Source: Luteitalea sp. (GTDB lineage Bacteria > Acidobacteriota > Vicinamibacteria > Vicinamibacterales > Vicinamibacteraceae). From it: a DNA stretch of 64,000 bases. Positions 32,610-40,518 of this stretch are shown piece after piece. The stretch is taken from positions 426 to 64,425 of the forward strand of contig WHTZ01000012.1 of the NCBI GenBank assembly GCA_009377495.1, written 5' to 3'. The notes under the pieces were generated by a model, which saw only the letters and a list, made by a program, of their open reading frames with translations, ran no database searches and was not told the origin of the DNA. The position numbers and the translations under genes were made by a program. How positions within the stretch are numbered: the first letter of the stretch is position 1; each line of letters starts with the position of its first letter.

Positions 32610-33239
32610 CTACCGTGGCGGTCGAATCCACGACATACCGAGGTAAACCACGTGGAAATCCAGCCCCGGGTTGAACGGCCGACGACTGGCGTTCGAGAGG
32701 TGCTCGAACCGGTAGCCGATGAGGACGCCGACGCCATCGCTCAACGCGAGCCAGGTGCCAACTCCTGCCTGGCTCAGGAAGTTCAAGCGTGTCGTGCCGT
32801 CGGGAATCTGGTGGTCCGTTCGCGCGACACCGGTCAGCGCCTCGATGTAAGGTTGCACGTGTCGCGTGCCGACGAAGCGCCAGCGAAGAACGAGCGGGGA
32901 CACGCCGAACCCGAGCGCTTCACGACTCTCGACCGCGTGCAGCACCGGGACGAGCTCAAAGCCCATCTGAAGCTGCCCGCGGATCGGCGTGAACCCGTGC
33001 GGCGCGGTCAATACGCGGCTCCATTGGAACGCGGACAGCGCAAGACGCGCATCGGGCCCGGATCGCGCGACGCCGTCGATGTCTCTGCCAATAGCCGTCC
33101 GACCGCCTGCCGCGAAAACAGACCACTCGCTGGCGCCGTCCGGCAGGCCCTCCCATGTCGATCCGTCCTGTACACCCGCGTCCTGCCCCGCGATGGCTTG
33201 CGCAACCGCGGTCGACGCCACTCCCATCAAGACAACCAA
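32610..33239 (-). CDS. acyloxyacyl hydrolase / lipid A 3-O-deacylase (PagL-like), possible frameshift
   Basis: A protein of about 200 residues of the PagL family, an outer-membrane barrel that removes the 3-O acyl chain of lipid A. Seen are SEWSVFAAGGRTAIGRD, GQLQMGFELVPVLHAVE, FGVSPLVLRWRF, VQPYIEALTGVAR and GYRFEHLSNASRRPFNPGLD, which contains the H-x-S catalytic pair. The start is troubled. In this frame only a TTG (33239) or ATG (33227) is available, without Shine-Dalgarno, and the signal peptide is short. In the +1-related frame a GTG at 33255, six to seven bases after AGGAGG, begins MRVVVIGCL, which joined to GVASTAVAQA would make a complete signal peptide. A one-base indel near 33227-33245, real or from sequencing, is the likely cause. 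Confidence 0.78.
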   Translation of the reverse strand: MVVLMGVASTAVAQAIAGQDAGVQDGSTWEGLPDGASEWSVFAAGGRTAIGRDIDGVARSGPDARLALSAFQWSRVLTAPHGFTPIRGQLQMGFELVPVLHAVESREALGFGVSPLVLRWRFVGTRHVQPYIEALTGVARTDHQIPDGTTRLNFLSQAGVGTWLALSDGVGVLIGYRFEHLSNASRRPFNPGLDFHVVYLGMSWIRPPR

Positions 33240-33286
33240 TCACCACGACACGCACCGGTCGTCCTCCTCAGGACTCGTCTGGAATC

Positions 33287-36200
33287 CTAACCGCCAGCAA
33301 CGGTCTCGCATACCGTGTCGAGCACGGCTTGCACGACTTGCACCAGCGTCCTGGGTCGGAACGGCTTCTGCAAGAACACGGCCCCGGAGCCGCGGAGGTC
33401 GAGCCGCGCGGCCGCGTCACCCAGATACCCAGAGATGAAGACGACGCGGATGTCGGGATGGAGCGCGCGAGCGTGGAGCGCCAGCTCCTGTCCGCCCATG
33501 CGCGGCATGACGAGATCCGTCACGAGCACGTCCACGCGGCCATCGACCGCGCTCAAGCACTCGAGCGCTTCCACACCATCGGACGCTTCCAGTACCTTGT
33601 AGCCTTGCTGTCGCAGTGTCCTCGCCGCGAGCCGTGACACGGTCTGCTCGTCTTCGACGAGCATGATGTGCTCACCGCCACCACGTCGCGGGCTGACGTC
33701 GGACGCGTGCAGCGCCTGGATGGGCTCGCGCGTGGCCGGCAGCAGAATGCGAAACAACGCGCCACGCCCTGGCGCGCTCTCGACGTCGATATCGCCACCG
33801 AGCTGCTTGACGATCCCGTAGCAGGTCGCCAAGCCGAGACCGGTGCCTCGATCGGTGCCCTTTGTCGTGAAGAACGGCTCGAACACCCGTGCCCGTACGT
33901 CTTCGCTCATCCCGTGACCAGAATCGGCTACGGTGAGTTGCACGTACTCGCCCGGATCCAGCCCGAGCGCCTCTGCGACCACCATGTCCAACCGCACGTT
34001 GGCGGTCCTCAGCCGGAGCACGCCGCCGCGCGGCATGGCATCGCGCGCATTGACAACGAGGTTGAGCAAGACCTGTTCGAGCTGCCCGGCATCGGCGTTC
34101 ACATTGCAGAGATCCGACTCGAGCTCGAGTCGCAGGTCGATGTCCTCGCCAATGAGCCGCTCGAGTAGGCCGTGCATGCGGCTGGCCAACTCGTTGACGT
34201 TCAACACGCGCGGCTCGAGCACCTGTTGCCGCGCAAACGCGAGCAACTGACGCGTGAGATTCGCGGCACGTCGCGCGGCGTCGCGGACCTGCTCCACGTC
34301 GTGTCGCCGCTGGTCATCTGGGCCAAGGGAGTCGTGCAAGAAATCACTATGGCCCACGATGGCGGTCAACAGGTTGTTGAAGTCGTGCGCCACGCCGCCT
34401 GCCAAGCGACCCACGCTTTCCAACTTCTGTGATCGCCCGAGTTGCTCCTCGAGCGCCCGCCGCGCCGACATGTCCTCGAGCACCAAAATGAGGTACGCGG
34501 GCTCATCAGCGGCATCACGCCCAAGCGAGACGGTGAACTGCGTCCAGTGCGAGCGGCCGTCACCGCCAACGAGTGCGAGCTCCACGCGCGTGATCGCCTC
34601 TTGTCCCGTGATCACTCGTCCAACGCGCTCGTCCACGCGACCGCGGTCCTCCGGTTGCAGCACGATCTCGATGCCGCGCCCGAGCAGATCATCGGCCGTG
34701 TAGCCCAGGATCTCGCACAGTCGGGTGTTGACGCGCAGCCAGATACCCTGCAACGAGGCGTGCGCCAGACCAACCGCGGCTTGCTCGAAGGTGCACCGTA
34801 AACGCGCTTCGGTCTCCTGCTCGCGGGCACGACGCATGCGGTCATACGATTGGAGCGATGTCTGCAGGTGACGTAAGTCGGTGCTGATGCTCCGCAGCTC
34901 GCGGATGGGACTGGCCGCCAGCGTGGCGGGCTGTCGTTCGAACTCCCCCGCGGCCATTGAAGCGGTGGTCTGGCGCAGGGTTGCCAGGGGCGACGCGATG
35001 TGGCGCGCCATGGCGAGTACGACGAGATACAGGCCAGCCAGCAGACCCGCGGCGAGCGCCAGCACGCCGGTTGTCGCGCGGGCGAGCCGTGCATGCAGCA
35101 CGTCGGCAGCCAGCGTGACGCGAACGCGCCAGCCGGAGAGCGGCTCGCGTTGCTCGGCGCCGTACCACCGCGGCCGCTCGTCCACACGTTGCCGCAACAA
35201 CATCCCGGGAACGAGCATTGGATCCAGCGAGGCGACCACGGCGCCGGCCGTGTCGGTCACCGTCACGATGTGCTGCCGGTCGGTCCGCTCCTTGTTGAGC
35301 ATCGAGAGCAACGGCTGGCTGTCGAGGGCGACGAGCACGAGGCCATCGAAGCTCGACACGCTGCGCGCGAGTGGTTGCCACGCGAGCGTCACGAGTGAGC
35401 CCGATTGCAGGGCACTCGCGGGCACCAGATCCGGCACGAACGCCGAAAATACGGGCTCTTGCAGACGTCGCGCCCGATCGAAGTGGACGCGCCAGCTCGC
35501 TCGGACGTCAAGCGGCGATGCGCGGGGCCGCGACAATAGCGGAATCGAAGAGGCCAGACGTCCGTTGGCATCGATGAGCGCGATGGCGACAGCGGGCCGC
35601 TGCTCGGTCAAGAACGCGTCCAGCCGTCGAGCGAGCGCCGTAGAGTCAGCGATCGGTCCCGACGCCACGTCGCGCGCGAGCCGCGCGAGCGCAAGCTCGG
35701 TCGGGTGCAAATGACGCCGCAGCGCCGACACGACCGCTTCGCTGCTGGCCAGCGCGTCCAGCCGGCTCTGCTCGACGAGCGTCTCGAACCGCGCGCGCAT
35801 GTGAAAGAGCCCGATGCCCAGGAGCGGGAGCACCACCACAGGTAAAATCCGCCGCACGATGTAGTGCTCGAGCGTCGTCGAGGCGGCAAGCTCGATGTGA
35901 TGGAGCGAGTGAGGTAACGGAGCAAGGCGCACCAGCAGCTCCACGAGCACGCCGTTGATGAGCGCGTTGCAGACGCGCACCACGAGGCCGAGCGCGACGA
36001 GCTGCCCGGACACATCGCCAGCCAGCCATTGGCCAGCGAAGAGCGCCGGAGCGCCGGCGAGCAGCCAGAACGCCATGGCGCCCACGACGACACTGCCGGA
36101 GCGCGTGGCAAGTGTGGTCACAGCCCAGGCTTCGAAAACGAGCAGGCCAAGGCCCGTGGCGCCGGCCATCGTCCAGGACGCCAGTGAGAGACCGCCGACG

Positions 36201-36421
36201 AGCGCGGTCGTCAGGGCGGCCAGCACGCCGGGCAGGCGGCCGCACCAGAAGAACGCGAGCCACGCGCAGACAGTACCGAACACGAAGGCTGGCGCCTCGG
36301 TCGTGAGCAGAGGTACACCGAATTGGTTCAGTACACCGCCGAGCAGACCCAGGGCGAGCGCAAGCGCCCAAGGCGTTACCAAGCGGACGAATCCGCGCCC
36401 CGCGCGAGTCGAGATCGTCAT
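33287..36421 (-). CDS. hybrid sensor histidine kinase/response regulator
   Basis: A protein of about 1,044 residues. The N-terminal 200 residues hold a multi-helix membrane region resembling MASE-type sensors (WALALALGLLGGVLNQFGVP, FGTVCAWLAFFWCG). Next comes a helix near 205-225 and an extracytoplasmic double-Cache-like segment of about 250 residues, then a returning helix (LALAAGLLAGLYLVVLAMAR) and a HAMP-like linker. A PAS domain (FEQAAVGLAHASLQGIWLRV), HisKA with GGVAHDFNNLLTAIVGHSDF (phospho-His), HATPase_c (TVADSGHGMSEDVR, GTGLGLATCYGIVKQ) and a C-terminal receiver (IMLVEDEQTVS; VLVTDLVMPRMGG with the phospho-Asp; LQKPFRP) follow. The ligand is unknown and no output regulator is adjacent, so signalling likely goes through another receiver or the domain itself. 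I prefer the ATG at 36421; the frame is open to 36472. Confidence 0.9.
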   Translation of the reverse strand: MTISTRAGRGFVRLVTPWALALALGLLGGVLNQFGVPLLTTEAPAFVFGTVCAWLAFFWCGRLPGVLAALTTALVGGLSLASWTMAGATGLGLLVFEAWAVTTLATRSGSVVVGAMAFWLLAGAPALFAGQWLAGDVSGQLVALGLVVRVCNALINGVLVELLVRLAPLPHSLHHIELAASTTLEHYIVRRILPVVVLPLLGIGLFHMRARFETLVEQSRLDALASSEAVVSALRRHLHPTELALARLARDVASGPIADSTALARRLDAFLTEQRPAVAIALIDANGRLASSIPLLSRPRASPLDVRASWRVHFDRARRLQEPVFSAFVPDLVPASALQSGSLVTLAWQPLARSVSSFDGLVLVALDSQPLLSMLNKERTDRQHIVTVTDTAGAVVASLDPMLVPGMLLRQRVDERPRWYGAEQREPLSGWRVRVTLAADVLHARLARATTGVLALAAGLLAGLYLVVLAMARHIASPLATLRQTTASMAAGEFERQPATLAASPIRELRSISTDLRHLQTSLQSYDRMRRAREQETEARLRCTFEQAAVGLAHASLQGIWLRVNTRLCEILGYTADDLLGRGIEIVLQPEDRGRVDERVGRVITGQEAITRVELALVGGDGRSHWTQFTVSLGRDAADEPAYLILVLEDMSARRALEEQLGRSQKLESVGRLAGGVAHDFNNLLTAIVGHSDFLHDSLGPDDQRRHDVEQVRDAARRAANLTRQLLAFARQQVLEPRVLNVNELASRMHGLLERLIGEDIDLRLELESDLCNVNADAGQLEQVLLNLVVNARDAMPRGGVLRLRTANVRLDMVVAEALGLDPGEYVQLTVADSGHGMSEDVRARVFEPFFTTKGTDRGTGLGLATCYGIVKQLGGDIDVESAPGRGALFRILLPATREPIQALHASDVSPRRGGGEHIMLVEDEQTVSRLAARTLRQQGYKVLEASDGVEALECLSAVDGRVDVLVTDLVMPRMGGQELALHARALHPDIRVVFISGYLGDAAARLDLRGSGAVFLQKPFRPRTLVQVVQAVLDTVCETVAGG

Positions 36422-36590
36422 CACGAACGGGTAGCTGATTCGCGGCCGGCCGGCTGGGGCCCTGGCGCGCACCGAGGCGCGGTGGGGCGGGAACGTGGGA
36501 GGCTGCCGAAAGCGGTCGCGTCAGTCGGTTCGACGCATCTTAGCGCAGGTCGTGCCGTTCGTATCCTCTCTCTTGCAGTAAAAGCGGGAG

Positions 36591-36716
36591 AAATCAACAA
36601 ATTTCTGCACTGCTCAGGCAGACTAAAGTTCGATCTGAGCGCGCAATGAACTCATGGCGTTGCGCAACTCGTCGAGTGCGCGGTTGGCATTGGTGAGCTT
36701 CGCGCGCTCGGCGCGC
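36591..36716 (-). pseudogene. duplicated 3' end of the dynamin-like gene
   Basis: This 126-bp block matches 46191-46316 at 115 of 126 positions with no gaps, at an offset of exactly 9,600 bp. It carries the last about 30 codons of the dynamin-like GTPase (AKLTNANRALDELRNAMSSL and so on), the TAG stop at 36623-36625 and 32 bp downstream of it. It ends sharply at 36716, where transposase-like sequence begins. It has no start and is not expected to make a protein. Confidence 0.85.
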
Positions 36717-37300
36717 CCCGCGCGATCCGGCGAACGCCTTTGTGCCGCTGGGGGCCGTCGATCTCGACCCGATCCTCTGTCTGGAAGAGACGCGGGTGAT
36801 CGCCCCGGACAACACGGTCACCGTCGCGGGCCAGGTGCTCCAAATCGACCGCCAACCCGGGCGACGGACCTGTGCCGGGCTCCGGGTCCTGGCGCGCCAG
36901 CATCTGGACGGGACGATCACGATCGTTCGACCGCCCGACATCCGGCTCGGCCACTTTACCGCCGATGGGCGGCCGTGGCAGGCGCCGCGTGGCACGAGGC
37001 GCGCGGCACGGCCGCGGGGCCGCAGCGGCGACACCCCACGCGAGACGCAGCCGGCACGGCCGGCGCGGGCGTCCTCCCGAACCCGCAGCACGGGCACCAC
37101 AGAGGCAACGGCGTGAACCCCGCTGTGGAAATGACGCGCCGGTGGACATCACAGAACGATGCCCACAGGCGCTTGGAAATCGCGCCCAGAACGCGCGATT
37201 CCCACATTTCCACAGCGATGCTTCTTCTTGAGTTCAGGAACAACCGGACAGATCACGTGTCAAAACACCAGCGGACATTTCACTTGTCAACAACAGGCGA
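36717..37300 (+). mobile_element. relic of an ISNCY/IS481-like insertion sequence
   Basis: From 36721 to 37116 an open frame without a start reads DPANAFVPLGAVDLDPILCL, then EETRVIAPDNTVTVAGQVLQ and ARQHLDGTITIVRPPD. This matches my memory of the C-terminal tail of DDE transposases of the ISNCY/IS481 kind (D-L-D-x-I-L-C...T...DNTV...G..LQ...LDGS/T). The catalytic core is absent. Further on, a 13-bp inverted repeat CGCTGTGGAAATG/CATTTCCACAGCG (about 37128-37140 and 37205-37217) and two tandem units beginning CCGGACAGATCACGTGTCAA (37244-37297) resemble the multiple transposase-binding sites at such IS ends. The exact family and boundaries are inferred. Confidence 0.55.
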
Positions 37301-37323
37301 CGTTGTGAGGATAGGTGGACGGT

Positions 37324-37894
37324 ATGGCAGGTCTCTCGATGCCCCGGTCGGTTCGCCAACGCATCGGCGACGAAGCCGCCCTCGATCTCTCGACGTGGGT
37401 CGATGCGCGTGGAGAAGCGTGGAAGGACGACGTGCTCGATAGATCCGCGGCGCGATTCGGCGGGATGCTCGCCGAGGAGCTCGGCAAGGTTCGTCGAGAT
37501 ACATCGAGGCGACGCGGCACTCCGGCAGGCGCTCACCGACGAGCTAGCGAAGGTTCGTATCGAGATGCACGATGGCGATGCTGCGCTCCGGCAGGCGCTC
37601 ACTGACGAGCTCGCGAAGGTCCGCGCCGAGGTGCATCAAGTCGATACAGGGTTACGCCAAGAGGTGCATCAAGTCGACGCCGGGCTCCGGCAGGAGATGG
37701 CCGGAGTCCGGCAGGACATGATTCAGTTTGAAGCTGGTCTCCGTCAGGAAATGGCGGCCCAAACGGGGACGCTGCGTCAGCAGATGGCCGCGACCCGCGT
37801 TGATATCATCCGGTGGTCGTTCCTGTTCTGGCTCGGTCAGGTCGTGGCGATTGCCGGCCTGCTCTCCTTCATGCTCCGAGGTCTCACACCTTAG
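37324..37894 (+). pseudogene. coiled-coil, C-tail-anchored protein broken by a frameshift
   Basis: The first part (from the ATG at 37324) reads LSMPRSVRQRIGDEAALDLS...RFGGMLAEELGKVR in one frame. The second part, in the next frame, reads ALRQALTDELAKVRIEMHDG, several further heptad-rich units (EVHQVDTGLRQEVHQVDAGL) and a C-terminal membrane helix (FLFWLGQVVAIAGLLSFML). The two pieces join if two bases are restored near 37492: the repeat unit GGTTCGT..CGAGAT lacks the AT present in the equivalent position of the next repeat (37553 onwards). The protein would have about 190 residues. Similar small coiled-coil proteins with one C-terminal helix (DUF1640-like) occur widely, with unclear role. Either the gene is inactivated or the assembly has an error here. 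Confidence 0.65.
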
Positions 37895-38246
37895 TGGTGA
37901 GCTAATCATCGGGTAGGCCGCTATTGTTGCCTCAACGTCGGTAACGTAGCGAGGGGCTGTCGAACGGCGGCCCTTTGTTCGAGGCGCAGGAGATGACGCT
38001 GACCTATGGGCAGACATTGCGAGCCCTGCACGCCCAGATGCCGCTCGTACCGCCAAGCGTCGCGCTGACCTTCCTTGCACTCTTGGTCTTGTGGGATCTG
38101 TGGCTCGTCACGTCGAGTCTTCCGCATGATCATGGTCATCGCGCATCCCTGAGCATCTCCTCCAACTAGTGGCAAGACGGTGCGGTTCTGCTCGATCTAG
38201 CAGGTCGACACTGGAACCGACGTGCCCCGATTCATGACTGAGTGAA
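37895..38246. other. intergenic stretch, no certain gene
   Basis: This stretch lies between the frameshifted coiled-coil gene and the DUF3325 gene. A 59-codon frame starting at 37990 (MTLTYGQTLRALHAQMPLVP, then a hydrophobic helix VALTFLALLVLWDLWLV and a His-rich tail) could encode a small membrane peptide, but no Shine-Dalgarno or known relative supports it. A half-copy of the dispersed palindrome (GTAGCGAGGGGC, about 37947-37958) is present. Confidence 0.35.
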
Positions 38247-38537
38247 TCAGGCGCGTCTCTTTGGTCTGAGCCATCCATGCACAGCTAGTGCAACGAATAC
38301 CAGTCCAGCACCGGCACTTGTATGGCCACTGTAGCTCACCAGGCCGATGCTCCAACCTTGACCTTTCACAACCACGACGAGCGCGGACAGCAGAATGAGC
38401 CAGCCGGCCGTACGTGTCCACCGCGTGGCCCTCGCCTCGAGTATCCGTCCGAACAAGCCTTTCTGATGGCGCTCCATCGCGACTGCCAGCGAAGCGAAGC
38501 CTACGAGACAGAGGATGAACGTGGTCGCATGTGTCAT
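38247..38537 (-). CDS. DUF3325 membrane protein of the iron-uptake operon
   Basis: A 96-residue protein with three hydrophobic helices (ATTFILCLVGFASLAVAM, TAGWLILLSALVVVVKGQGW, SAGAGLVFVALAVHGWL) and the R-x-K cluster between helices that mark the DUF3325 family. Members are found almost only next to PepSY-domain (PiuB-like) genes and TonB-dependent siderophore receptors; a role in ferric-siderophore handling in the inner membrane is inferred from that context. Its ATG overlaps the stop codon of the preceding PepSY gene by 4 bp (ATGA), so translation is coupled. It is the last gene of the four-gene operon. Confidence 0.85.
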   Translation of the reverse strand: MTHATTFILCLVGFASLAVAMERHQKGLFGRILEARATRWTRTAGWLILLSALVVVVKGQGWSIGLVSYSGHTSAGAGLVFVALAVHGWLRPKRRA

Positions 38538-40147
38538 GTTGCCGCTACGTCTCGGATATTTGCTTGATGGGCGACATCATCGGATGCCTCTTGTTTTGCC
38601 CTTCTTCGCATGGGTTTATGGCGCAGGACGGCCATCGCCATCCATGCATGGAGTCCTCCTAGCGCCAGCAGGGTCAGATCGACTCCGACGAATACCCAGT
38701 CAGACGCCGAAAGGCTACTGACAAGGCCGCGATCAGTGGTGGCGGCGCCAAGCGCAGGTAGCAGCAGCAACGCTGCGGCACCGAACCACAACTGCTCTAT
38801 CCAAGCTGTCTTTGCCGGTCGTGCCAACGCATGGGCGAACGTCACCGCCCAGACAATGAAGAAGATGTGAATCTCCCAAGCACTGCGGCCAGGCAGATGA
38901 GCCGGCAATAGCCGGTTGGCCCACAGGAACGCGGCCATCGCGATCGACAATCCACCGATAGAGGCGATGTTGAGCTTCTCCACCAAGCGGAGGCCGACAT
39001 GTGGCCTCTCATGATCTGGCAACCGTTGCTTGCGTTTGACGACCCACAGTACCAGACCTGTGCCCACCATCGCGGTGCCCGCAAGGCTCACCAGGAAATA
39101 CAGCCAGCGCGTCACATAGTCGGCGAATCGGCCCAGGTGCAGCGCATACAGCACGCCGTGGACTTCCGCCGCCGGTCCAACACGAACCTTGGCCCTGATA
39201 AGCTTCCCGGTGGCGTCGAACAGCAGATACTGCGGGCTGTTCGATGCGCGTCCGGCTTCATCGCGAATCACGACCACCTTGGCTGCCGCATCGTCGGGAT
39301 TACTGATGAGCAGACGGCCAACTTGGTCTTGTCCCCATCGCGCCTCGGCCAGGCGCACCATGCTCGCGATGTTCGCCAGCTCCACCTGCTCGCCACGAGG
39401 CTTGGACGGCGGCACAATGGGAGCAATTTCGGCGGTGAGCCGCTGTCGTTCGGCAGCGGTCTCGAAGGCCATCGCGCTGCCCCAGGGCATATACAGCTGC
39501 ATCAGAATGACCAGGCCGCTGTAGGTCACCATGATGTGGAAAGGGAGCCCGAATACGGCCAGCGCGTTGTGGGCATCCAGCCACGATCCCTGCCCCTTGC
39601 CCCATCTGAACGTGAAGAAGTCGGTGAAGATCTTCTTGTGCACGATCACGCCGCTGATGATGGCCACGAGCATGAACATGCCGCACAGACCCGCGAGCAG
39701 CCGTCCAACGTGCCGCGGCATGTAGTGGAACTGATAGTGAAAGGCGTAGAAGAAGTCGCCGCCTCTGGTCTGCCGGACTGTGAGTCGTTCACCAGTGACG
39801 GGGTTCAGATCGGCGCTTTGGAACGTGCTGGCGGAGAGCCAGCTCACGGCCGCAACGTTGGTGCGTTCGTTGGGCATCCCGATGGACCAGGCCGATGCAC
39901 GCGGAGCGATCTCGCGCATGGCCGACGTCAACCGACCCGCCACGACCGGACCTTGACCGACCGCGGTATAGGCTGGAAGCTCCGGTCGCATCCATTGGGA
40001 GAGCTCGTCGCGGAAGTAGCTCACCGTGCCGGTCAGAAACATGGCGTAGAGTATCCAGCCAGGCAGCAAACCGACCCAAATGTGCAGGTCCGACATGGCC
40101 TGGCGCAGACTGCGCGCCTTCGTCGCAGTCTTGCCTCCGGCGTTCAT
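38534..40147 (-). CDS. PepSY-associated membrane protein (PiuB-like iron reductase candidate)
   Basis: A 537-residue inner-membrane protein of the PepSY_TM family. The first helix is SDLHIWVGLLPGWILYAMFL (the usual LHxWxGL motif), followed by a large periplasmic loop with a PepSY-like region (GDFFYAFHYQFHYMPRHVG), then helices GLCGMFMLVAIISGVIVHKK, FGLPFHIMVTYSGLVILMQL and FLVSLAGTAMVGTGLVLWVV. The conserved histidines in the helices are suited to heme or metal binding, and homologues (PiuB, FoxB) have been linked to reduction of ferric siderophores in the periplasm. It overlaps both neighbours by 4 bp and is controlled with the receptor by the upstream Fur box. Confidence 0.88.
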   Translation of the reverse strand: MNAGGKTATKARSLRQAMSDLHIWVGLLPGWILYAMFLTGTVSYFRDELSQWMRPELPAYTAVGQGPVVAGRLTSAMREIAPRASAWSIGMPNERTNVAAVSWLSASTFQSADLNPVTGERLTVRQTRGGDFFYAFHYQFHYMPRHVGRLLAGLCGMFMLVAIISGVIVHKKIFTDFFTFRWGKGQGSWLDAHNALAVFGLPFHIMVTYSGLVILMQLYMPWGSAMAFETAAERQRLTAEIAPIVPPSKPRGEQVELANIASMVRLAEARWGQDQVGRLLISNPDDAAAKVVVIRDEAGRASNSPQYLLFDATGKLIRAKVRVGPAAEVHGVLYALHLGRFADYVTRWLYFLVSLAGTAMVGTGLVLWVVKRKQRLPDHERPHVGLRLVEKLNIASIGGLSIAMAAFLWANRLLPAHLPGRSAWEIHIFFIVWAVTFAHALARPAKTAWIEQLWFGAAALLLLPALGAATTDRGLVSSLSASDWVFVGVDLTLLALGGLHAWMAMAVLRHKPMRRRAKQEASDDVAHQANIRDVAAT

Positions 40148-40509
40148 GGTGAGCTCCTTCCGGCCCAGACGACCCCAAGAGCCAGCATCAATGGCACCGC
40201 ACCTATGAGCAGCCCCAGCCAGGCGAGCCGCGCGCTTCGGGCGGCAAACACCCAGATCGCCGCCAACGCGTAGACGAGAAAGCTCGCTTGCGTCCCGACC
40301 AGCACCGCTTCGACCGTGCTGAACGGCAAGGCCAGCGCCGCCATGCTGGTGAGGGCGGCCAACACATAACCGCCGACGAGCGCCGCGATGATGCGGGACA
40401 CCAGCGGACCGCGCTTGGCGACCGATCGACGTACGCTCACAATCGGCCGGAGCATGGGTGGATGGTGGCTCAGAGAGCCTCCGTCGTTGATGGGCTCGAG
40501 CTGGATCAT
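40144..40509 (-). CDS. DUF3649 membrane protein of the iron-uptake operon
   Basis: A 121-residue protein with an N-terminal arginine-rich cytoplasmic part and three predicted helices: RIIAALVGGYVLAALTSMAA, ALPFSTVEAVLVGTQASFLV and LAWLGLLIGAVPLMLALGVV. GGYVLAALTSMAALALP is the hallmark of DUF3649, a family that accompanies siderophore receptors and PepSY proteins in Proteobacteria. Function unknown. Its ATG is 9 bp after the receptor stop codon and its own stop overlaps the PepSY gene by 4 bp, so it is the second cistron of the operon. Confidence 0.87.
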   Translation of the reverse strand: MIQLEPINDGGSLSHHPPMLRPIVSVRRSVAKRGPLVSRIIAALVGGYVLAALTSMAALALPFSTVEAVLVGTQASFLVYALAAIWVFAARSARLAWLGLLIGAVPLMLALGVVWAGRSSP

Positions 40510-40518
40510 CGGGAAAGC

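Noticed and set aside
37990..38169. Possible small membrane peptide gene (hydrophobic helix and His-rich tail)
   Set aside because: No Shine-Dalgarno, no recognised family, located in a region of decay. Mentioned only as part of the intergenic description.
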